NCBI GenBank assembly: GCA_003993805.1
Contig: RSEF01000019.1
Coordinates: 9,740,228-9,804,227, forward strand
DNA: 64,000 nt
Source of the DNA: Himantopus leucocephalus
Lineage: Eukaryota; Chordata; Aves; Charadriiformes; Recurvirostridae
Direction of reading: 5' to 3'
A program made the position numbers and the translations under genes. The notes under the pieces were generated by a model. The model ran no database searches, was not told the origin of the DNA, and saw only the letters and a program-made list of their open reading frames with translations. Of the stretch, positions 30,091 to 42,960 are shown piece by piece (position 1 is the first letter of the stretch; each line of letters starts with the position of its first letter).

Positions 30091-30175
30091 TTGTGGGTTT
30101 AATTCTTTGCTTTACTTTTAACTCGCTGGGTGACCCTTGGTAAATTTTATTCAGCTGATTTTGTCCATCAGCCTT
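30091..30175 (+). repeat. MIR-like CORE-SINE fragment
   Basis: The order of short matches follows the MIR consensus: a GGTTTAATTCT segment in place of GGTTCGAATCC, then CTTTACTTTTAACTCGCTGG, then GTGACCCTTGGTAAATTTTA (the GTGACCTTGGGCAAGTTA core), then a remnant of the CTCAGTTT stretch. It is heavily diverged, so boundaries are approximate. Confidence 0.65.
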
Positions 30176-31149
30176 TTGCTACGTAACAAGAAGAAGAATC
30201 TCTGTGTTCCCCATGTGTGGAATTCCTTGACGTTTGTAGTTTTCTCCAAGAAGAATAAGTGTTACTTTCCTTATTCAACCCTCTAAATGCAGCTGATGAC
30301 AATGGAAAGAAACGCGGAGATCACGTCCCGGAGAGCACCATTACACTGCGACAAATTGTTGATTAAGTGGCAGATTCAGAGAAGATTGTGATAAACTAGT
30401 TTTCTTTCTAGAGGATTTTTTTTTGCGTGGAGTCGTGTCATCGTGATTTTCCTCTTACGTCCTTTGCAATCTGGAAGGGTTTTGGGAAGCCCTAAGTCAG
30501 AAAAACTGCAGTTAATCCTCCTGCTCATATTTCTTTGGCACGGCAAAAGCCTTGCCACCACCTTAGGCCAAAGGAGCGGACTTCTGTGCGCAAAGCGCTT
30601 GCTTGTTATCTTCTTTTCTTGATTAGCAATTGTACCCTATTGATGTTAACTTGTGATTAGCTTTTGTTCATGTAAATATTTTCAGAGTTCAGGCTTTGTA
30701 ATATTTTTCTCACTTGTTTTTTAACTCCTCGTTTCAAAATGAATCGGTGTGCTGTGTATATAGTAGCAAGGCGATCTATTTACGTTTTGCTGGAGCACCC
30801 TAGGAACTGTTTACCCGCACAGTGTACGCCTTTACGGGGGGTGGGGATGATTTCATTTCCAAATGAATCATCGTTTGGCTTTGTTCGTTTTAGCAGAATG
30901 AAGTAAACTGTTAAGTAGGGGATGATAAAGAGGTATTTCCTTTGCACCTTTTATAGCTAACACAGATTTTGTTTGGGTTATTCCGTCTGTTAATCCAGCG
31001 AGGTTATATTTTTGTCATGCCGTTGGATTGCCAGAGCGCGTTGTCAGTAATATCTGAGTTAGGTTGGGATCCTTTTATGGGCTTTTACTATTATAAGACC
31101 ATTACGACATCAGTTGGTTGTGGGGCTGAACATTAGGGTAGAGTATGGC

Positions 31150-31245
31150 CTTACGTGACCTTTTTACTTGTGTAAAATGGGGGTTATGGTGCTTACCTGT
31201 CCCACAGGTACACCCTGTGGATTAATGCACGAGTAGTTAAAGCAG
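31150..31245 (+). repeat. MIR-like CORE-SINE fragment (3' half)
   Basis: It contains TTGTGTAAAATGGGGGTTAT followed by GGTGCTTACCTGTCCCACAG and GTGGATTAATGCACGAGTAG. This follows the 3' half of MIR (TCTGTAAAATGGGGATAATA, then a TACCTACCTCATAGGG-like segment, then GGATTAAATGAG). It lies about 1 kb downstream of another MIR-like copy in the same orientation. Confidence 0.65.
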
Positions 31246-32379
31246 AATTACGCCCTTGATTTCACAAATGTATCCCCTGTTACCTTCAGGGCACCTGTAT
31301 GTGAGTAGCAAGGAGCATTTAGCTGTCAAAATGTAACGCTTTACTTGGCAGATTTAAAGCTCTATATAACTCTGATTATTTTTATTCTGCAAATTAAAGT
31401 TCCCAGTTTGTTGTTCTTGTTACTTCTGGCACCACCAGTAAGTTAAAGTCTCTCCAGCCCTGCTCGGAGGTTTTTGCTGTTGCTGACTGCAGGAATTTCC
31501 AGTGTCAGAACAAGCAGCAGAGTGAGGTGAGCACACGTTGGAGCTACACACCCACACCGACTAAAACCAGTCAATAATAACACGATACTCTCTGAATCTG
31601 TCTTCGCATTTTGTTGGGGACTGAAGTATTTCTTCGGATGGTGTAGTTTTGCCAAAAGACCGTTCATAACGCACAGTGGTTCTGTTTCATGTGCAATTCC
31701 TACGCTGAAATGGAGTACGTGAATTCAGAATGATGAAAAAGCATGTTGTTCTTTATATATTGGCTTCAGACTTGCGTTTAGCTCTTTGTAAATGTTTTAG
31801 TGTAGCACGGTTTTCATTGCAAAAATCTTCTTTAATTTTAGAAATCAAAAAGGGGTTCTCTCACTTTTCCTTCGTTCGTTGCAATTGCAACGTGCTTAAA
31901 ATCCAAGCATAAAGCTGGAAGTTTGATAAACATACAGTCTGAGATGCTTTACATATTTTCATGTTACTTTTCGCTATTTCCCAGAGTGAAACTCCTTTTA
32001 CTAGAAGAGTTCTGATGGGAAAGCAGAGTTGAAAGGACTGACATCATCAGCCCTTCCTGAAAAACAGATTGGTTTCCTTTAAGTAACACTCACTTAAGAA
32101 ACCACCTATTTAGAGAGAGGCAGACAAAAATAGTTTCAAAGAAAATTAACTGTATAATAACTTAAAGCACTGGAGGGCAGTTCCTTTCCAGGGTTGAACT
32201 CCAGAGCTGGCACTGGAAACACCGCTTGAAAACAGGGGGTTGAGGAGTCTCTGTGAAGCTTTAATTTTTCTCTTTGGAAGTTGTAGCTTCTCCCGACAGA
32301 GAATAGCTTGTATAAACGTATAGACACAGTAAAGCAAGCTGCGGAGTCAGCCTGATTCTTTATTTTTTAAAGCACTTTT

Positions 32380-33210
32380 AATGGCCCTGCTTGCTTCGGC
32401 ATTGCGCTCCGCCACAGCAGCGCACTTGGCTGCTTTGGGGTTGTTTTTATTTTCTCATTTAAAGGTACTTTTAAATCGATTCTTCGCCAGTTTCGTCTCG
32501 GAGCCCAAACCCGCCCGCAGACCCTTCTCCCCCCCCGGCCCGTCCCGGCCGGCGGAGCCCCGGCAGGGGGCGCCCTCCTCCCGGCCATGCCTGCGCCGGG
32601 GCGGGGGCGGGGCGGGGGCGGGGCCGGGGCGGGGACGGCCACGCCCTCCCGCGCGGCGTGCGGGCCGCGGGGCGTTCCTCCTGCCGGGTCCGTTTTAACA
32701 GCGGTGATTTCAGTCGGGAGAAATCGCGACCGTGTGTCGCGACTGCACATGGCTTCGCTCGCGGCGGTGAGCCCCAAACAGGCTCCTCCGGGCGCGCCCG
32801 GTTGGACGGGAGTCGACGTGCAACACTGCCCCAGCGGTGGTGATGAGGGCAGAGCCGCTTTTGTGTTCACGCGGGGAGAGCCCACGCCGCGGTCGCGGGG
32901 CGGCTCGCGTGGAGCCGCCACACTCACGGGCGACGGGCAGCGAAAACGCGTCGCCACGCTCTCGATTTCACACGCTCAAGTTTCTCTTTGCATTCTGTAA
33001 GGCAATCGGGGAAAAAAAAATATATATAAATCTATCTGGTGGGAATTTTCTGCTAATGACTTTTAGAGACCATTGCTTCCTTCTGGAAAGGTCGCAGGGT
33101 TACGCGACGCCTCTTGGGTATGGGAGCGCGCGCGGAAGCCCCGCGGAGCCGGTGGGTTACAGCAGCCCCCAGGTCCCGCACGTAGAGCAGGGGAGAAGCG
33201 GTGCGGACAG
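32380..33210. promoter_or_regulatory. Intronic CpG island with GC boxes
   Basis: About 0.8 kb of very GC- and CpG-rich DNA inside a BCAS3 intron, densest at 32500-32960. The core (32598-32634) is a run of GGGGCGGGGC-type GC boxes, i.e. clustered Sp/KLF sites. Open frames on both strands here (for example minus-strand 32367-32957) reflect GC-rich composition and resemble nothing known. CpG islands of this strength usually mark an active or formerly active promoter or enhancer. Candidates are an internal BCAS3 promoter giving a C-terminal isoform, an antisense or noncoding transcript, or a distal element of a neighbouring gene. The sequence alone does not decide between these. Confidence 0.6.
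32598..32634 (+). other. Potential G-quadruplex on the BCAS3 sense strand
   Basis: There are six consecutive G-runs of four or five Gs, separated by one or two C bases. The pattern G4-C-G5-C-G4-C-G5-C-G4-CC-G4, followed by C and G4, satisfies the canonical quadruplex rule several times over. It sits in the core of the CpG island. Confidence 0.75.
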
Positions 33211-33280
33211 CTGACCGTAAGCACCAATTTGGGTACTGGCCAGGAGCTTACTGGTTGTAAATGAGCTGTGGTTTTAGCTG

Positions 33281-33308
33281 CCCCCCCCCCCCCCCTTTTT
33301 TTTTTTTT
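33281..33308 (+). repeat. Homopolymer junction C15-T13
   Basis: Fifteen C bases run straight into thirteen T bases, making a 28-bp homopyrimidine strand just downstream of the CpG island. Lengths may be inexact because homopolymers are sequencing-prone. Confidence 0.85.
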
Positions 33309-36300
33309 AATGGGTAGAGAATCAGTGGCGTGAAAGAAGTGGGTGGTATATTTTAGATAGTTTCTCAAGTGGAAGGAAAAGATCCATTCCCTTCTGATAA
33401 GTAGGGAAGTGGGCTGATAAATCCTGTCACAAGGGAAGTTCGGGTCTGTACATAAAGTGTTTTAGAAGTGGGCTTTCGTAAACAGCGTAGATCCGAGACT
33501 GGGGCAAACAAATGTTTGCCTTTATATTTGAAAGAGGAGTTGCGAGTATTCCAGATAAATTGAAAATTGAAGGAGACTGACATCAGAAGGGAATTGCAGT
33601 TCTTGAGATATGAAGTGTAAAAATATCTGAGTGAGTGATTTAGCACAGCAAATGCCATAGCGGTGGTCAAAGCAAACTGTTTCAGAAAGATTGCGGGTAG
33701 ACAGGCGGAGGGGAAGTAATAGGCAGTGCACAGGAGACCGGGATGTCAAAGATGGATCGCGAGGTGAAGGGAAGGTGGAAGGCAGAGAGGAGTTGGATTA
33801 CCACAGATGTGAGCGTCCCACTGAAGTTTTCCTGTCAAGATGGATGATTTCAGCCTTGGTAACATCCAACTGAAGAAAATTTCTATAGGGTCAAGTGTTG
33901 ATGTGTCAGAGGCGTGTACAGAGGGAGTCCAAGGAGAAGTGGTAACTGGATTTTTAAGTGTTTCTCTGAAAGTGACTTAATAAAATGACATTTGGGGATT
34001 CTATTATTATGTAAATTGTTCCCTTGATTGCTTCCTCTTAATTTACAGTAAAATGGTGTTTTTGCATCTGCAAATCTCACCAGTCAACCAGGTACATAAA
34101 AGACAGGCTCGTGCATTTCCTTCTCGTGCGCGGTGCGTAATAAAGACATCCGGCGGATTATGCACTGCTTTTGGTGGGGGTTTGCAGTCCTTGCCAATTG
34201 GAAATTGATAAATAGTGATATTAGCGATGCACAAGAAGGAACGTGCTCAACTGCTTTATGGCTTCTCAGGATGCTTTATGTGTCTGTGCAGAGGACGAGA
34301 TACACTTGTATACTGCTGAACGGTGTTTTAAGGAGAAACGAGTGTGATCGGCATAAAAGCAGTCACCAAGATTGAGCTCTGTAATGAGAAGGCAGCTGAA
34401 AAGAGCTGGTCGCTGAAGGAGTGATGCAGGAAAGGTTTTCTGAATGGTGTTTGTGTCCGAGGCACAGAAGGGGAAAGGCCGGGATTAGGTCAGGAGAAGG
34501 GAGGTCTGGCACAGCAGAGACAGCGTGGGCCAGAAATTTGTTGGTGGATGAAGGAATGTAAGGGGCCTGAGGGAGCCGCGATCAGTGAAATGACAAAAAG
34601 TGGCTTTGCTCACCTGATAGGAGCCTGCAATATGTTTCATCAGAAGGTGAGAAAGTAGAATCTAGAGTTTTTCAAGAGACTGTATCAGCTAAAGGAGGAG
34701 GTTTAAGTATTGAGGGTGTTGTATGACCAGTAAGGTTCGGCATGAAGGAAGGTGAAAGCACGTGAAGCTCTGTGTTAGTAACCAGCGAGGGAAAGGAATG
34801 GGACAAGAGCTGGTGGGAACAAGCATTTTATCTGATGGACCTGCTGAGTTGAAGCCCAAACACCTTCTGGTTCCCCTGGCGGTGGGTATTTGGGGCGCAG
34901 CCGCTGTTGAATCCGGGGCGGATCCCTCGTGCCTGCAGCCTGAATCAAGAGTCCCTGTGTATATGATCGGAGATTGATTGTGCAGTAAATGGGTGCTGCC
35001 CTGGTTGTCTTTTTTCAGTTTATTATTCTTAAGTGAGGCATTTAAATCAACTCTGCATTTTTGGTAGTCTGAAAAATGTAAACACTTTATGGAAAGAAAC
35101 GTAAGCATTAAGATTGGAAATAAAATATCCTTGTATCTTTTAAAAGGTTTATCTTTACCCTTAAATATGCTGATTGGGCTTATTCTTTTTGCTTAGTCTT
35201 TGTGGGCTGTTAAAATCAGTTGCTTTTTCCCATCTCAAGGAAATGCATCTTTGACACTTCTCATGACCTGAGTCACGATGCTGTCACAGAGCCAGAAAAC
35301 ATCCTTAACGGTCATGGGTAAAAGAGCAGAGCTGCCGAGGGTGCGTGGTGGGTGGAAGAGGGAGAGAGATTGCTATGGTTTACTTCAGTTCCTATTCTAT
35401 GGGTGTTTCAGACAAGCCATTTATTATAATTATCCATGGATATTATTATCAAGTTCTCATATGCAGCAGTTCTCAAGGCACTTTTTTTTTTTTTTCACAT
35501 AACTTGGGATAAATACTGTGTATTCAACCTGGATTGAATTCAGATGCTAAAATCTTTGTGCTAATTGTTGCAGCTAGAGCAAGGGAAAATAAGGCATGGG
35601 TAAAAAGGTGGGGGAAAAAAGCCACAAGTGTATTAACATGTAGTATATCGTCAATACTAAACTCTAATAAGCTAAGCCCTTTGGGTAAGGGGCTGCTATT
35701 AAACTTTCCGTATCTCCTCACCCAACACAGCTGCATACAGAGGTGTCCTTCAGAAATTCCCGGACCACTCATTTGCAGTTTCCAAGACATGCTGACCAGT
35801 TTTCTGACTCTCTTGTCCCAATTAAAAAAAAAATAAATTCATAAAGATCATTTTATTGTGTATCATTTGGAAGAGAAGTCTGAAGACACTCAAATTTTCT
35901 AAAGTTCACAGTGCTGAAGTATCTTGGAGTCATCCCTGAAAGAAGGCTTTGAATTCCAAACTGTGTTGATATGAATTATGATGGATAGGCATGACAAGGG
36001 GCAGTAATAGTGCATACTTGTTTTCTCAAGCGCTTCATCATTCATCAGCAGACAGTGTTCGTAAAATTCCCATGTGCAAGAAATGGGAGTAACGCAGTCT
36101 CTACCCAGTGCCTAGAAGCTGCCTGTACGATAACCTCATTAGTGGAGAGTCTGAGCTCACATTGTCCTTTCCTCAGAAGACTTTGCAAACTCAAGTGCGG
36201 TGCTGTGGTAACTACAGCCACAGCTTCTGGTCCAGAGCTGGCTTACGGCCCCGCGTTGGGGAGGATGGGCAGTGCAGCCTTCGCATTTGTTTGCAAAACA

Positions 36301-39300
36301 CTCCGTAGCTGTACCCGTAGTAGTTACAAGAAACTAATCTTGCACCCTTTTCATCTGTGAAGAGCTGAAGGTGCAAGGTCTGGTACGAATAGGACGGCAA
36401 AGTCTGGACCCCTCCCTGCCTGTGGCTGGCGTTCACTGGAGATGACCCAGGAGCAGAAAGGCCACTTTGGCTGATTTTCCTGGTAACCACCATCTGCCGC
36501 AAACCAGCTGAAGTGTTGCTGCTGCTCCCGCTTTATGGCCCTGCAGAGCCTGGAGCCAACAGCTGGCAAACAAGTTTTGTTGTTGTTTTTACTTCAAGGA
36601 GAGTTTTGCCCATAAATGGACTTGAGCTTTGCACCAACAATATTTTTAGTTAAATAAGTCCTGAAAGATGATTATTATGCCAGACTTGTGCGTGTGATGG
36701 TGGAGGGGTTGTTTTCTAAGGAAATGCTTCAAGGCACCTTTACTGTGCAGCTCTTTGAGGAACTTTAGCAGAGCAAACAGGTATGTGTACAAAATGAGGA
36801 GGGGAAATGGCAAGGGAAGAAGCAGACATTAGTTTCAGATTTTCAAGGAGATCTTTTTTACACGAGGCGGTTAGCACTATGGACGTCCTCCCAGTTGCTG
36901 CCGAGAGGTGCCATGGGGCCGGGGACACTGTCGCTGTTCCGGCAGAAGTGGCTTCCTTTCCTGTTTGATTTCTCTGGACCGTCAATGGAATTTCTTTTCC
37001 ATGCAGGAAAAGAAGAAATAGGCATGGAGGTAGGCGAAATGGCCAGCCGAACATCGCTAATTGCAGAAGTAAATGACAGGTTCAAATCCCAGGTAGAGCC
37101 TGAGGTTTGAACTGTTCTTTCATAATCCGTCGTTGGCCAGGTAGAGATAATGGGCAGCAAAGGGGTCATGGCAGTTCCTTCTCTCTTCCAACCTTTGCCA
37201 AGGACAAGAGGAGGTTTTTGGGTATCAGTGGGACGCTTTGTAACTGAGGGACAAAGTTTTTGAAACTGAAAATAGTAGAAGAAAGAGAAACTTCAGAAGG
37301 AGGAGAGGAGTATTACTAGGCCATGTTCAGATTTTGAGTGGATGACGCTGAGGAGCAGTTGGAAGAGCTGAAGTTCAAGGAGCTCGGGTGAGAGGGCAGA
37401 GGACTCTGTCTCATCGGTGGCTGAGACACTTGGACTGGCGCTTGCATGTCTCGGCAGAGTATTCTGACTTACGAGCTCGCCTGTCACCATCACATGCCTT
37501 TTCCTGGATGCAAATAGAGAGAAGGTTCTGCTTTCTTAGGGTAATCATGAGATTTAGTGCAGCTGTGTTTCAGAAGGTTCAATATCAAGCGGTTTTAAAC
37601 ATTATGAAAACAACCGGCTGCATTATTTTCTCCCATCCATTTCAATGGAATTAAGTTAGTGATAGGTTTTGGACTTGCACCAGTTTAGCTGAGAGAAAAA
37701 TGTGCTCTAAGCAACCAGATCATGTGCATATACATGCTGTAGCTAATACATAATATTCTTCCTTTAATGGGTCTAATTTTATTGGAAATATTGGGGGTTA
37801 GGGTGTGAAATGAGGGTAAATTTGGTAGGATACAATTCAAGGAAATTGCAATGTAACTTTGATTTAGAAACGATCGTTAACTAAAATAGTTTCCTGACTT
37901 TTTCTAGGAGGATGTGTAACATTTTACAAAGAAAGATAAAACATGTTTGACTGAATAAAACAAAACATAAAAGAAAAAGCCCACTTTGGCAGTAATTAGC
38001 GCTCGTGGTGTTGAGTGTGTTTCTCGGGACGCTATTGAGTTTGTCTGTCAAGCTCTTCCAAACGACTTCTACGAGCCAGCATTGCTTCCGCAGGGTTCTC
38101 TATTCAGGTCACAAGGCAGCGTTTCTCACCAGGGCGCTGCTGTTTCCTCTTCCGACTGTAGCAGATTACAGATTATACTGGAACATGTCTGAGAAAAGGT
38201 CAGAAACGCGGGTGAAAGTCTTGGAACTGAAGCTGGGAAGCTTTCCATTCTCATCCGGGAAACTTCTTGTATTGAATAAAAAGCAAAGCAAAATAAACCA
38301 CCACATCCATGACACTTCTGTTTTTCCTGCCATTTTCTGTCTGCCAGTTAGAAAGGATTTTATTTCCCTTGCATTATACAATTAGTGATTGTTTAGTTGA
38401 GGAATCTTCAGTGTTACACTAAACAGAAATGATGGCCAAAGACAGTTCATTTTCTTGCAACTCGGCCTCCATGTGATTGCATAGCCTCGAGTTACTGCAG
38501 TTTTATTTACCAAATTACCAATGTTGATATGTAGTGTTAATGTCAGTAGTCTACGTGGTATACTTTGAAATACAGTCTGTTAAATAGTATAAGGTACAAA
38601 AGCTAGTCGAGTGGGTTTTGGATTTTAAAAGCACTGCATTACTAAGCTTTTTGTATTGCAGTAATGGAAGAAAAATGAAAAAGATCAACATAGAATCATC
38701 TTATTAGGAGGCTGAGAGGTGCTCGGTGCCACTTTAGTTTTTTCATGTAAAGTGTATAGAGAAGCTAAAATCTTTATGATCATTCCGTTCCTACCAGAAA
38801 AACTGCCTGGGCCACGTCCCACCAACAGGGTGGGATTTCTCTGTGCAAAAGAGGATCCCACAACCCTCGAACGAGAAGACGTGCCGTATGCAATCCAAAC
38901 TGCCAGGGGAGGTTTACCGGGCAAAATGATTTAATTACAGTTTGGCGGTAAGTGGGTGTTTGCACCCTTGAGGTGTTAGGGGGTAGTTTTGGTTTTCAGC
39001 TCAGTTGGGAGTTACTGGGTTCCCTTTCCATCCGATGGGGTGAGGCCGTTGCCTCGTGCGGGACTGGGGTCTGTGGTACCGATGTGTTAGAGCTGGGTTT
39101 AGACCAGATAAGAGGTGATTTGGTTGCATTAGTGTGGTGCTACGCGTGAACTAAAGAGAAGGGCAAAGCAACACTGGGGCTGCATCAACAGAATTCTTTA
39201 GGATCCAACAAAGTCTCTTTGCTTCACACTGGCCGCACCGTGCTGCGTTCACAGATGAGCTCCTTGGGGCTGGTGGTAATACAGCTGCCGTGCTGCATTT

Positions 39301-39689
39301 TGATGTATATTTATGTCATTAATAGCTGCAAAAATCAGGATGTTTTTCTTCCTCTCTCCTCCAAGAAGATCTCTGACAGTGGTGCCCTGAAGCACTCCGT
39401 TCAAGTGCTGACCAACTTGAAATCTGGCCTGAATTCATCAAGGCTCTTAGTTGATCAGAAGAGGACAAGTTTACTGTATTAATTGCTTTCAGTTGATTGG
39501 ATGCTTTCTATACAGTGTTACAAGCTCGCCAGTCTCGCACGTTGTCCCCTCAGCGCAGCTTTCCTTTCATATCCAAAAAGGTACTTTGAAATCTTAGAAC
39601 TGTGTGATTTGATCGAATGTTTAAATCTCACATTCAGGCCTGAAGAGTATCGTATAGGCTGAACGATGCTTGTAAATAAAAATTGTAGC

Positions 39690-40050
39690 CACCAGTAGCT
39701 TCCCGCTGGGGCGCGGAGGTGCGTGGGCCGTGGAGCGGGCCCTGAGGCGGCCATGGGCCCTGGCGAGGCAGCGGGGCCACGGGCCCGGCCGGGACAGAGC
39801 GGGAGCTGCTCCTGATGTCTTTTCCACAGATGTCCGGCTTTGTCAAAACCCAGTAAATCTTGTGAAGTTTATTTTCCTTATAGCATCTGTGTTTTATAAC
39901 GGTGCTTTTAATTTGTTTTTTCTTTGTCTGCTGGGATTTCTTTTGTCCGGCACTTTCAGGCCTCCCTTTTTTCCTCGGTGGAAGTGAGCCCGTTAATGAT
40001 GGCCGCCTCGGGAATACACCCCGGCCAGGCCGGCACGGCAGCCGCTCCCT
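39690..40050. other. CpG-dense patch
   Basis: A GC-rich segment with GGGCGCGG and GGCCCGGCCGGGAC-type sequence. It is among the last strongly CpG-rich patches before the base composition changes near 41.4 kb. Open frames in it look compositional. Confidence 0.5.
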
Positions 40051-41679
40051 CCATCGGACAACAAAGCCCATTGTTGTTTTCTTTCTTCACTTTTATCCTC
40101 AACTTAATCCATTTTTCCTTTGAGTATTTGTGGAATAAAACGTCTGGAAAAGCGTGGCTCAGGTTTTGGGTGGGTGCGTGATGGCGGTTTTGTTGGGGGC
40201 GTTCAGCAGGCCGGTACGGAGGCAGAACTGACTGGTCGTGGTTTCCCTCTCTCCATAGGCAACGATTATCTAAGCTAATGCTGCACTTGTAAATAAACTT
40301 CTGCTGTCAGACTACCAGAGCCGCAACATCCTCAGCTTTTTGCAAGTCCCGTACTAAAATTAATAAGAGATTTTTCAACTGCTTAAATTGAGACATAAGA
40401 CTTTTATTTTTTCTTTGTTTTTCTCCAATGGAACTCTTAAAGGCTGAATTAGGATTAACTGTAGGAGTTGTTTGGGGTTTTTTTTGCGTGGGTTTAGTTG
40501 TGATCAGGAATCTGGAGCTTGAGTCTGTAATATTTGAGTGAAAATACTACAAGTGCTTCCTTTCGGGCGCGTCCTGGGCTGGGGCCCAGGCTGGAGAGGG
40601 AGGGCAGGCAAATGGAAGGATGCACACGGGGGAAATAAACCTTAGCCTACACTGGCTTTAACGTGTTCCGTGCACAGCTCTTCGACTGTCATCTGAAAAT
40701 CTCTTCCGTGGCAGCCCGTGGAAAGGCAGATACGCAACCAAAAGGACTGACCTTGCACGGGGTCCTGAGGGCTGTTAAACTCACGCTCGGGGCCATTACC
40801 ACGGGAAGGTGCCCCATCGCTCGGGATGCTCTACTGAAAATGTTCTGACTGATTCTTGAGAGAGCATGCTTGCCGTGATATTGTGATGATAATGATTAAT
40901 TTTCTCTAAATTAATTGCAATAGAAAGTATTCCTCGAATAGTCAATAGGATGTGATGTGTGTGTAGCAGTCAGTATACAACCAAGTTAGCATTTAAAGTT
41001 AAATTGTCAGTGCTAAGTGAAGCTACTCTATTGAAGCTGTAATTCCAGGGGTTTATACATATTTCCTTAAAAGAATGGATATATACTGTCCACATGTGGC
41101 AAGGTAACCTGAGTACAGGATTCTGCTGTATGAAAAATGTTTGATATTTCTAGCAGAATTAAACTTTGGCTTATTTGTTGCTTGTCCTTTGACAATGAAT
41201 CAACAACTGCTTGAGCTGTAGAAATAATGTTGATGCTTGACTGCATTCTTTGTGCTCTCTTGGCCTGAAACGGCAGTCCTGTGCACACACAACTCCCAGT
41301 TACTGCAGGAGCAGTTTCCTACTTCGAAGGGCTGGAGGAACGGAGGGCGACTTTGTCGAATTCCTGGATGGGTGCAACAGCACACCATAAAATTATGGCG
41401 TTTTAAAATGACTTATTAAACATAATGTGTGACACTATTTTGTTCCAATGGAATTCAGAATGCACAATAGAGCTTTTGCTGAATGCTTAGGAAAGGAGCA
41501 GCTGTAGTCATAGAGTACATTTACTGGATCCCCAGGGCTGTGCAGTTAAGATGACAAGCATGTACCTCTCTGATAGGTCCAAGGCAATGTATAATGAAGA
41601 TATAACAGTATAGAACATTTCCATCATAAAAATAGCTAAAAATAATTCAGTGAAAGTGGAAGCAAGTATTTTTGCTTTT

Positions 41680-42960
41680 TCTCTTAAGCATAATTTTCTT
41701 TAACCTTACTTATCTGCACCATCCTAATATTATTGTAGTCAGATTTGCAAGCAAAACTTTACTGTTAAAAATAATTTGTCTCCTTTTTTAACATTCCAAC
41801 TTTTAATTTTTTACTTTTATCACTTTTAATTGCATTTATTTGCAGTTAAGCAACTAAATGTTGCTGCAGCGAATGTAGATTGGCAGGCAATAAATTGGGA
41901 TTTACCTTAGGTATTTACAGCTTTTCCATTTCTAATAGCTGAATTTTTTTATCATGTTTGTGCTGTGAAGTGCTGTGCATTATGATCTCTGGTTTAATTA
42001 ATTTTTTTATTGACATTTGTATACATCAGATTAACCTAAACATTTAAAAATTAAATGCTTGAGCTCTTTTTTTTTTTTTTTCAAAGAAGAATCATCGGAG
42101 ATTTTGGTCCCATTCAGCATCTCTTGTACACATTTTCAGTTCTCTCTGTATAGTATAATAATAATTTTTTTTGTTTACTTTGTGTTTTCTTTTCTTATGC
42201 GTGAGCCTAAAAATTTGTAGGATGATGTTGCTGCAATTAATAAAAAACTCCTAAGTGATGACTTATTCCTGCAGTTTCCAAGTATGCTTAACTGCCCAGG
42301 ATTCCTCAACTTGTGTGAAAATAAAGCAGCTCATCCTTGTGTAGGAGAGACATCTGTAAATGCCTCATGTCTCTGCATGCAAATACTCTATTGAATCGAC
42401 TGAAGGTTTTGCATATGGAAAACTACACGATGTTGGGAGCAGAGGGCACCGAGTAATTAAATGTGCCTTGAGAGAGAGGACTGTTCCAACACAGTCATTT
42501 GGTTCAGTAGTTCATAGTTAATCATTATATTCCTAACAAGTAAAAGAAAACAAATTACAGACATTTGGAGCCCCCTCTGTAGATACCGTCGCTGTTTGCT
42601 GTGTAGCGTGCAGTTGCTCATGGTGAATATTGGAGAGTGAAACACTTCCAGAGAGGCCTTGATTACATGCAACAGTAACTAATTAGACAATAATGCAGAA
42701 AACTATTCATGCTCCTTTCTACAAGAACCAAGAATGCATTATGAAACTAATCTTAAAAAAATTAATTGCATCTCGGTCTAAATTTAAAACTGAGCTGCGG
42801 GGTTTTTTTTTCCCCTTTCCTGTTTCTTTTTATTCCAAGTTGGTGCAGGAAAATTGCTATTAATGAAATCTGCTCTCTGAGACTTCAATAGGCTTGTTAT
42901 TCATTAAAGCCTTGCTATTTCGCTTAAAATGTATTGACCAATGTTCAGGCCAGATACTTA
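41680..42960. promoter_or_regulatory. AT-rich TAAT-bearing block, candidate conserved noncoding element
   Basis: Nearly CpG-free, non-repetitive AT-rich sequence with many homeodomain-type cores: TTAATTAAT near 41994, AATTAATAAA near 42235, ATTAATTGCAT near 42761 and CTATTAATGAA near 42857. No repeat family or coding potential was seen. This texture is typical of deeply conserved vertebrate enhancers, but conservation cannot be judged from one sequence. Confidence 0.3.

Noticed and set aside
32367..32957. 196-codon open frame on the minus strand in the CpG island
   Set aside because: GC-rich sequence has few stop codons. The product is Pro/Arg/Ala-rich with no recognisable domain, and overlapping frames on the other strand are equally open.
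37079..37090. GGTTCAAATCCC, a match to the tRNA B-box
   Set aside because: The flanks do not form a T-stem, and no A-box or acceptor stem is found at the expected distance, so it is not a tRNA gene and is too little to call a tRNA-derived SINE.
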